6,381 nt of DNA from JBEKYH01 sp049511115 (GTDB lineage: Bacteria > Planctomycetota > Phycisphaerae > Tepidisphaerales > Tepidisphaeraceae), in contig JBEKYH010000306.1 of NCBI GenBank assembly GCA_049511115.1, forward strand, positions 1 through 6,381, in the 5' to 3' direction. Positions 1 through 4,804 of this stretch are shown in pieces; positions within the stretch are counted from its first letter, which is position 1, and every line of letters starts with the position of its first letter. The position numbers and the translations under genes are program-made. The notes beneath the pieces were generated by a model. That model saw nothing but the letters and a program-made list of their open reading frames with translations, did not search any database and was not told the origin of the DNA.

Positions 1-774
1 TGAGAGCACGAAGAGGGGCAGCTTTTCCGCGATCAATTTTGTCAGCGGACGCGAGGGGAAGGTGTTCCCTTGTGCGGCGGTGGGAAGGTCGGCCGCTTTT
101 GCCCAGCGGCGAAGAGGCCAGTAATCCAGCAGCAGCAGCAGGCACGGCAACGTCACAATCATCGGCTTGGCCAACAGGCCCAGGGCGAAGGGAATCAACA
201 CGCACAAATAGCGCCGTGCGCTGGGGGCGCGCGAGTAATAGACATATCCGCCGATGGTGATCCAGGCGAAAAGGTTGCTGAGAACATCCTTGCGTTCAGC
301 GATCCAGGCGACGGATTCAATGCGCAAGGGGTGAACCGCGTAGAGGGCGGTGATGAGAGCGCTGCGCCAGAAGGCGCCGGTCATGCGGAAGAGAACGAGA
401 AACGCCACGCCGGCGCTGAGGGCGTGGATCAGCAAGTTGGTGCGGTGATATCCAAAAGCGGCGGTGCCGTTGATGGTGGAATCCAGCATCAGGGACAGCA
501 AACTGAGCGGCTGCCAATAGGCGATGGAGGTGTCGGTCAAGGCCCATTGGATGTTATCAGCGGAGAAGCCGGCTTGAACGCGCGGGTTTTGGCTGACGTA
601 GGCGGGATCATCAAAGTCGGTAAATCCGCAGCGCAGGACGGGCAGGAAGGTCAGGAAAGCCAGCAACGTTAGACCCAGCGCAACCGCCCACATGCGAGCC
701 CGAAGGGCGCGGGGAGAGAGGTCCGTGCGCGAGAGGGAATTGGCGCGGCGGGTTATCGGGAGCGTGATACTCAT
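1..774 (-). CDS. TMTC-like GT-C membrane protein, N-terminal part (cut by window edge)
   Basis: The frame is open from an ATG at 774-772 to base 1, giving 258 residues with no stop, so the C terminus lies outside the window. The pattern matches bacterial TMTC-like proteins (O-mannosyltransferase/family 39-like GT-C fold), which normally carry TPR repeats after the membrane part; that part is not visible here. A first membrane segment lies at about residues 29-47. It is followed by the extracytoplasmic loop with FTDFDDP (51-57; D55 and D56 are the expected acidic motif) and NPRVQAG (63-69). Further family signatures are HPLRIESVAWIAERKD (148-163), LLAKPM (200-205) and LLLLLDYWPL (212-221). More membrane segments fall near 112-130, 134-150, 165-180 and 189-218. 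By family knowledge it would transfer a sugar from a polyprenyl-linked donor outside the inner membrane; the acceptor is unknown. No clear Shine-Dalgarno site precedes the ATG. Met28 is an alternative start. The family is likely; the enzymatic activity is inferred. Confidence 0.85.
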   Translation of the reverse strand, partial: MSITLPITRRANSLSRTDLSPRALRARMWAVALGLTLLAFLTFLPVLRCGFTDFDDPAYVSQNPRVQAGFSADNIQWALTDTSIAYWQPLSLLSLMLDSTINGTAAFGYHRTNLLIHALSAGVAFLVLFRMTGAFWRSALITALYAVHPLRIESVAWIAERKDVLSNLFAWITIGGYVYYSRAPSARRYLCVLIPFALGLLAKPMIVTLPCLLLLLDYWPLRRWAKAADLPTAAQGNTFPSRPLTKLIAEKLPLFVLS

Positions 775-858
775 TACCTATAGTCAGACTTCGGCCAAAG
801 GAGGCGCGGGCATTACACGTCCGGCAATGCTTCAAGGTGGTTTTGGAACCTCGCGCGG

Positions 859-1149
859 TTATGAGACCTTTTTCGACTCCTGCACCGCCTCCTCGTTGAT
901 TTGCGTATCGAGGATGTTGAGGAAGTTGCCGAATTGCTGCTCCTGCGAGGCAACCACTTCCGCGTTGGCGGTGTAGAGCGCCTGGGCGCGGCGGACTTCG
1001 AGCGCTTCGACCACCGGGTCGGAATCGGAGCCGCCGCCGACGGAATCCTGGAGCGACGGCATGGGCTGGCGCACGATGGTCACGGGCTGGCCCCTGTTCA
1101 TGGTCGCAACTTCGTAACTCCCCGATGGCATGGAGAGGGCGTCACTCAT
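859..1149 (-). CDS. Small protein with flagellar rod/hook-like C-terminal segment
   Basis: This is a 96-residue acidic, soluble-looking protein with no signal peptide or membrane segment. The start ATG at 1149-1147 is chosen because GGAGG lies 5 bases upstream; an in-frame ATG at 1164 would put that site inside the coding region. Residues 1-36 are unremarkable, with a basic/proline stretch QPVTIVRQPMP (21-31). A GGGSDSD linker (38-44) leads to a predicted helix. Its pattern, DPVVEALEVRRAQALYTANA (44-63) followed by EVVASQEQQFGNFLNILD (64-81), resembles the C-terminal segment shared by FlgB/FlgC/FlgG-type rod and hook proteins, where a D..E....iqAqraY.ANa..l pattern is typical. The usual N-terminal rod domain is absent and no other flagellar gene is nearby, so a flagellar role is not shown. 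It lies 84 bases upstream of the TMTC-like gene on the same strand and could be co-transcribed with it. It is probably a real gene; its function is unknown. Confidence 0.7.
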   Translation of the reverse strand: MSDALSMPSGSYEVATMNRGQPVTIVRQPMPSLQDSVGGGSDSDPVVEALEVRRAQALYTANAEVVASQEQQFGNFLNILDTQINEEAVQESKKVS

Positions 1150-1154
1150 AAGCA

Positions 1155-1159
1155 CCTCC
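1155..1159 (-). promoter_or_regulatory. Shine-Dalgarno site of the 96-residue protein
   Basis: GGAGG on the minus strand sits 5 bases before the ATG at 1149. It selects this start over the in-frame ATG 15 bases further upstream. Confidence 0.75.
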
Positions 1160-1174
1160 AGCATTCAGCGTCGC

Positions 1175-1180
1175 ATATAA
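1175..1180 (-). promoter_or_regulatory. Possible -10 element for the 96-residue protein
   Basis: TTATAT on the minus strand lies 25 bases before the start codon, in an AT-richer patch of an otherwise GC-rich spacer. No good -35 hexamer is found at 16-18 bases spacing, so this is only a weak candidate. Confidence 0.25.
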
Positions 1181-1331
1181 GCAAGAGGGAAATAACAAAT
1201 CGCGGGGCAGAATCGTTCAATCGCGGGCCGGGGTGCTGTAGACTGGGCGGGCAGCGACGAAAATGCCGGACGGGCGAGTATTGCGGTTGGGGGAGGATTG
1301 GGCGCTAGGTTGGAGAATTCAGGCTTTCTTT

Positions 1332-1337
1332 GAGGAG
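1332..1337 (+). promoter_or_regulatory. Shine-Dalgarno site of the RbsD/FucU-family gene
   Basis: GAGGAG ends 8 bases before the ATG at 1346. Another ATG at 1341 is out of frame with the gene and too close to this site. I saw no strong -35/-10 pair in the 196-base divergent spacer on this strand. Confidence 0.75.
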
Positions 1338-1345
1338 ATAATGAA

Positions 1346-1789
1346 ATGCTTAAGGGACAACTGCTTCATCCACAGATTCTCTCGGCCCTGGCCAAAAGCG
1401 GGCATGGAGCCAAGGTGCTTTTATCCGACGGGAATTTCCCGCACTGGACCAAGCGCGGGGCCAACAGTGAGGTGGTTTACCTGAACCTTTCGCCTGGGAT
1501 GCTCACCGTGCCGGAGGTGCTGAAGGCGCTGATTGGAACCATTCCCGTCGAGGCGGCGCAGATCATGGACACCAACAAGACCGGGCCGTACACGATGACC
1601 AAAGACCCGGAAATCTGGGGGGAGTTTCAGCAGATTCTAAGGAGCACCGATTGCAAGGGAGAACTGAGCAAGCTGGATCGATTCGCGTTCTATGATGCCG
1701 CGGCCGCGGCAGATGTGTGCCTGACGATCGCGACGGGGGAGCAGAGGATTTATGCGAATCTGCTGTTGACGATTGGGGTGGTGAGGTAG
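1346..1789 (+). CDS. RbsD/FucU-family sugar mutarotase (L-fucose mutarotase/ribose pyranase type)
   Basis: This 147-residue cytoplasmic protein matches the RbsD/FucU fold along its length (E. coli RbsD and FucU are about 140 residues). These enzymes interconvert anomers or ring forms of sugars such as fucose or ribose, usually as ring-shaped oligomers. Visible family signatures are GHG at 19-21 with H20 (the catalytic His position in RbsD), SDGNFP at 27-32 with D28, LDRFAFYDAA (110-119) and ATGEQRIYANLLL (129-141) with Y136 and N138. The NFP and RFAFY signatures look closer to FucU than to RbsD. One oddity is that the residue after GHG is Ala22, where family members commonly have Asp. The sugar cannot be read from sequence alone. 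No fucose, ribose or rhamnose pathway gene is adjacent. Upstream is a divergent small gene; downstream the ClC gene converges with 8 bases between stop codons. The family is confident; the substrate is unknown. Confidence 0.92.
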   Translation: MLKGQLLHPQILSALAKSGHGAKVLLSDGNFPHWTKRGANSEVVYLNLSPGMLTVPEVLKALIGTIPVEAAQIMDTNKTGPYTMTKDPEIWGEFQQILRSTDCKGELSKLDRFAFYDAAAAADVCLTIATGEQRIYANLLLTIGVVR

Positions 1790-1797
1790 CGCAACGG

Positions 1798-3726
1798 TCA
1801 CTTGCTGCGCTCCTGATATTTGCGCATCAGCGACACGCGGCTGATCATGCCGACGACGCGGTCGGGGGCGGACTCGACAACGACCGGGAGGCGGCGGACG
1901 TCGTAGAGGGCGAAGCTTTCCAAAACGCTGGCTAAATCCTCGGTGGTCTTCACCACGGGCAGCCCGGCGCGGACGAGGTCGCCGCAGGTGAGGAGCGGGA
2001 TGGCTTCGCGTTCCATGAGGGCGACCGCGACGTCATCGCCGACGATCATGCCGATATAGCGGCCGTCGGGGTTAATCACCACGAAATCCCAGGCGCCTTG
2101 TTTTTCGGTGAGATCGAGGAGGGTCTGGAAGGGATCGGTTTTGCGGACGGTGATGACGGGCTCGAGAGTGACCTGCTCGACGCTCATTCGCCGGAGGTCG
2201 GCCAGGCCTTTGCCTTCGGTCTTGAGCCCGCGCTGGCGAAGACCGTGGGTGTAGATGGAATCGGCATAGACGACGCGTGACAGGCTGGTGGCGACGACGC
2301 AGGCGAGCATGGCGGGGAGCATGACTTTGTAGTCCTGCGTGAGTTCAAAGCAGATGAGGATCGACGCCAGCGGGGCGTGGACGACGGCGGCGAGAACCGC
2401 GCCCATGCCGACCAGGGCATAGGCCTGCGGCTCGACATGGGGGAAAAAGCCGGTGGCGCGGAGGATCATTCCCAGAGACCCGCCGAGGGTGGCGCCGATG
2501 AAAAGGGAGGGGGCGATGATGCCGCCGCTGCCGCCGCTGGCGAGGGTGAGGCAGGTCGCGACGATTTTGATTCCACACAAAAATAGTAAAAGCAGTAAGA
2601 GTTTGCCGTCGAAGGACGCGTAACCGGGAAAGGTGCTCACGAGCAACTGCTGCACCGCGCCGTAGCCGTCGCCGAAGAAGGCCGGGGGCGGATAATTCTC
2701 ATAGGGGAAGGGCTTGATGCGGTGCAGGAGCAGGTGGCCAAAGAGAAGGATGTAGACGATGCCGGTCACGCCGAGGAGCGCACCGCCGAGGGCGGGGCGC
2801 AGGGCGATGGGGAGGCGCAGCTCGTGGAAGTATTTTTCGGCGCGGAACATGGTGCGGGTGAGGAGCAAGCCGGCTAATCCGCAGACGGCGCCGAGCAGGA
2901 CGAAATTGCCGACCTGGCCCCAGTTGAGGATAGACCTGGCCAAGATTTCCGTCTGGGGCATGGCGAAGATGGCCTGATATTCGATGGCATGGTGGCCCAG
3001 GCGGCCGATGCGCTCAAAGAGGGCGAGGGTGGTGACCTGGGCGATGACGCTGGCGACGACGATGGGCGTGAAGGCGCGGATGGAGAAATCCTGGAGGATG
3101 ACTTCGAGCGTGAAGAGCACGCCGCCGAACGGGGCGTTAAAGATGGCGCTGATGCCGGCGGCGCAGCCGCAGCCGGTGAGGAGGGGCATCTGGGCGCGGG
3201 CGAGGCCGAAGAATCCGCCGACGCCGGAGGCAATGGCCGCTCCGATCTGGACGATTGGGCCTTCCGCGCCGGCGGAGCCGCCGGTGCCGATGGTGAGGCC
3301 GCTGGTGAGGATTTTTTCGATGGCCACGAACGGGTGCTGGAAGCCGCTGGTGCGGATGACGGATTCCATGACATCGACAATGCCGTGGCCTTCGCGGCCG
3401 CGGAGGAAGAACTGGGTGAAGAGTCCCACGCCCAATCCGCCGGCGGTGGGAAAAACCGCCAGCAGCCAGATGCCTTTCCAGCCGTAAAGAAATTCCGGAC
3501 CCCAGTGGAGATAGAGCAGGTCGCGGATAAAGGTGATCAATTCATGAAATCCGACGGCCGCGGCGGCGGTGACGATGCCCACCAGGACAGCGAGGATGAG
3601 AATAAAGGAATCCTCGCCGAGCCCGATGGATTTGAAAAATCGCGACGCCAGCACGCGAAACCGAACGGCGGGCGCAACAAAGATCATGGTCATGCGGGGG
3701 AGAAGCTTACTCCGGCGGCGCTGCAT
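1798..3726 (-). CDS. ClC-family chloride channel/transporter with two C-terminal CBS domains
   Basis: This is an inner-membrane ClC protein, 642 residues from the ATG at 3726. The frame is also open to a GTG at 3786 (662 residues), but that GTG lies inside a repeat arm, so I prefer the ATG. No clear Shine-Dalgarno site supports either, and an ATG at 3693 is also possible. In the 662-residue numbering, membrane helices cover about 60-500. Signature segments are GHGIVDVM (133-140, in place of GSGIP), GTGGSAGAEGP (167-177, with E175 as the external gating Glu), GGVLFTLEVI (221-230, with Val229 at the position of the internal proton Glu of ClC-ec1), and GGSGGIIAP (418-426, in place of GxFxP). Two CBS domains follow, about 535-590 and 598-658, and may bind adenine nucleotides. 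The protein conducts or exchanges Cl- or other anions as a dimer. The Val at the internal site favours channel-like or uncoupled behaviour. It is divergent from the aquaporin gene. Confidence 0.95.
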   Translation of the reverse strand: MQRRRSKLLPRMTMIFVAPAVRFRVLASRFFKSIGLGEDSFILILAVLVGIVTAAAAVGFHELITFIRDLLYLHWGPEFLYGWKGIWLLAVFPTAGGLGVGLFTQFFLRGREGHGIVDVMESVIRTSGFQHPFVAIEKILTSGLTIGTGGSAGAEGPIVQIGAAIASGVGGFFGLARAQMPLLTGCGCAAGISAIFNAPFGGVLFTLEVILQDFSIRAFTPIVVASVIAQVTTLALFERIGRLGHHAIEYQAIFAMPQTEILARSILNWGQVGNFVLLGAVCGLAGLLLTRTMFRAEKYFHELRLPIALRPALGGALLGVTGIVYILLFGHLLLHRIKPFPYENYPPPAFFGDGYGAVQQLLVSTFPGYASFDGKLLLLLLFLCGIKIVATCLTLASGGSGGIIAPSLFIGATLGGSLGMILRATGFFPHVEPQAYALVGMGAVLAAVVHAPLASILICFELTQDYKVMLPAMLACVVATSLSRVVYADSIYTHGLRQRGLKTEGKGLADLRRMSVEQVTLEPVITVRKTDPFQTLLDLTEKQGAWDFVVINPDGRYIGMIVGDDVAVALMEREAIPLLTCGDLVRAGLPVVKTTEDLASVLESFALYDVRRLPVVVESAPDRVVGMISRVSLMRKYQERSK

Positions 3727-3765
3727 GGCAAACTCGCGGGTCAATGCTGATTGGATTTGGGTGAG

Positions 3766-3817
3766 GAGGAATGAACGCTGAGGCACGGAGGCGCTAAGGT
3801 AGGAAAGACGAGGAAAT
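3766..3817 (-). repeat. Inverted repeat, left copy
   Basis: Read on the minus strand this copy contains GCGCCT-like units spaced 8 bases apart, then GCGTTCATTCCTC. Its core (3766-3799) matches the reverse complement of 3865-3898 at 30 of 34 positions. Weaker similarity continues inward to 3817 (11 of 18). The GTG alternative start of the ClC frame falls inside it. It looks like one copy of a dispersed intergenic repeat; dispersal in the genome cannot be tested from this window. Confidence 0.8.
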
Positions 3818-3846
3818 CAGAATTCAGATTTGAAAATGATTCTTGC

Positions 3847-3898
3847 CTTTCTCCGCATTTTCTTCCTCAGCGCCTCGGCGCCTCGGCGTTCATTCCTC
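3847..3898 (+). repeat. Inverted repeat, right copy
   Basis: This partner of the left copy points the opposite way. Its core (3865-3898) contains an 8-base periodicity, CGCCTCGG repeated about two and a quarter times from 3871, ending in GCGTTCATTCCTC. The central gap between cores is 65 bases (3800-3864), part of which is weakly paired. A transcript across both copies could form a long imperfect hairpin. There is no transposase gene and no obvious target-site duplication. Confidence 0.8.
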
Positions 3899-3942
3899 TT
3901 TCCCCGTGCCAAAAACATTACACCTTGGCGGCGCGAGGCGGG

Positions 3943-3971
3943 TTGGTTGCCGCCGGGGCGGTGGGTAGAAT
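3943..3971 (+). promoter_or_regulatory. Predicted sigma-70-type promoter of the aquaporin gene
   Basis: TTGGTT (3943-3948) and TAGAAT (3966-3971) are separated by 17 bases. The -10 matches consensus at 5 of 6 positions; the -35 matches only in TTG. Transcription would begin near 3978, giving a leader of about 75 bases and excluding the far-upstream in-frame start at 3830. Confidence 0.4.
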
Positions 3972-4051
3972 TGGCGCGCTGGATGCGGCGGGATCAGTCG
4001 GGCGGAGCCGGGAATCGAATGGGCGGGGAGGTTTTTCAGCCAAAGAAATTT

Positions 4052-4678
4052 ATGAAGAAATATGTGACGGAATTTATCGGGACATTTTTCCTCGTTATGA
4101 CAGTGGGCATGTGCGTGATCGCGCCGGGGGCGGGGGCGCTGGCCCCCCTGGCGATCGGGTCGGCGCTGATGATTATGGTCTACGCCGGCGGGCACGTTTC
4201 GGGGGGGCATTACAATCCGGCGGTGACGCTGGCGGTCTGGTTGCGCGGAAAATGCCCCGCGTCGATGGTGCCGGGGTATTGGATTTCACAGATTATCGCG
4301 GCGTTCGCGGCGGCGGCCGCGGTGCTTTATCTCAAGGGATATCCGACGGTTGTGCCCGGCGATTTGCAGGTCGGGCCGGCGCTGCTCGCGGAATTCGTGG
4401 GGACTTTCGCGCTGGCGTATGTGGTGCTTAACACGGCGACGGCCAAGGCGACCGACGGCAATTCCAATTACGGACTGGCGATCGGGTTTACGGTGATGAC
4501 GATGGCGTTCGCCCTGGGGGGAGTTTCCGGCGGGGCCTTCAATCCGGCGGTGGCGACGGGGATTACGCTGATGCACATAGCCAAGGCGTCGAACATTTGG
4601 ATTTACCTGGTGGGGAATCTGGCGGGAGGAGCGGTGGCGGCGGCGACGTTCCGGGCGGTTAATCCGCAGGATCGATGA
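4052..4678 (+). CDS. Aquaporin/MIP-family channel lacking the selectivity-filter Arg
   Basis: This 208-residue inner-membrane channel of the major intrinsic protein family has six membrane helices (about 5-23, 31-48, 74-94, 107-127, 140-158, 180-202). It carries the two half-helix motifs SGGHYNPAV (50-58) and SGGAFNPAV (159-167). The ATG at 4052 is preferred because the protein then begins MKKYVTEFIGTFFLV, typical of the family; the frame runs open upstream to 3830 through non-family sequence. No good Shine-Dalgarno site is seen: GGAGG at 4027-4031 is 20 bases away, and an in-frame ATG at 4019 is a weaker alternative. The position after the second NPA is Val167, where almost all MIPs have Arg. 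An ungapped comparison with remembered AqpZ places Ile35, Ala152, Gly161 and Val167 at its Phe, His, Thr, Arg filter positions. This implies a wider, non-polar constriction. The family is sure; whether it passes water, glycerol, gases or other neutral solutes is open. It is divergent from the ClC gene. Confidence 0.95.
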   Translation: MKKYVTEFIGTFFLVMTVGMCVIAPGAGALAPLAIGSALMIMVYAGGHVSGGHYNPAVTLAVWLRGKCPASMVPGYWISQIIAAFAAAAAVLYLKGYPTVVPGDLQVGPALLAEFVGTFALAYVVLNTATAKATDGNSNYGLAIGFTVMTMAFALGGVSGGAFNPAVATGITLMHIAKASNIWIYLVGNLAGGAVAAATFRAVNPQDR

Positions 4679-4710
4679 CGGCGGGGAGCCGCGGTTTTCT
4701 GGTTCAATAT

Positions 4711-4739
4711 CCGTCGATTTTCCTGGCGAAAACCGACGG
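4711..4739. terminator. Hairpin between convergent genes, possible bidirectional terminator
   Basis: Arms 4711-4722 and 4728-4739 pair at 11 of 12 positions around a 5-base loop (CTGGC). The outer part, CCGTCG/CGACGG, is GC-rich and the inner part is A/T-rich. It lies 32 bases after the aquaporin stop and 65 bases beyond the stop of the converging gene. There is no U-tract on the plus-strand side; the minus-strand side continues ATATTG, only mildly U-rich. It is a plausible stem-loop but not a textbook intrinsic terminator. Confidence 0.5.
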
Positions 4740-4804
4740 AATCAACTGTGCCGATCACAGCCGCAAAATCAGCGCTCCTTTTCACTGAAAGGGAATCCCT
4801 TCCG

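Larger units (their letters stand above)
3727..4051. other. Divergent ClC/aquaporin intergenic region
   Basis: This 325-base stretch has no convincing gene. The ClC frame continues into it for 20 codons and the aquaporin frame for 74 codons. Both extensions are translated repeat or linker DNA with no family similarity that I can recognise. The region holds two inverted repeat copies, an AT-richer centre around 3815-3860, and a plausible aquaporin promoter at 3943-3971. Confidence 0.7.

Noticed and set aside
127..141. Five CAG triplets in a row
   Set aside because: On the coding strand these are five CTG codons in a Leu run (residues 212-216) inside a membrane helix, explained by coding and codon bias.
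70..672. 200-codon plus-strand open frame
   Set aside because: It is antisense to the TMTC-like gene, whose translation shows clear family motifs. The plus-strand product is low-complexity Gly/Gln/Ala-rich sequence typical of a shadow frame in GC-rich DNA.
1216..1244. TTCAAT-N17-TAGACT as a promoter for the mutarotase gene
   Set aside because: Both hexamers match consensus poorly and the implied leader is about 95 bases; not strong enough to annotate.
901..1308. 135-codon plus-strand frame overlapping the 96-residue gene
   Set aside because: The minus-strand gene has a well-placed Shine-Dalgarno site and family-like pattern; this frame has neither.
2989..3750. 253-codon plus-strand open frame rich in Asp, Glu, Gly and Ala
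   Set aside because: It lies opposite the conserved ClC membrane core, and its composition is what antisense reading of hydrophobic GC-rich codons gives.
3766..3898. Insertion sequence with terminal inverted repeats
   Set aside because: The centre is only 65 bases, has no transposase gene, and no flanking target-site duplication is visible, so a non-autonomous repeat doublet fits better.
4789..4801. Small palindrome AAGGGA-A-TCCCTT
   Set aside because: The arms are only 6 bases with a 1-base centre, too short a loop for a stable hairpin, and it ends just outside the 4805 stop; possibly chance.
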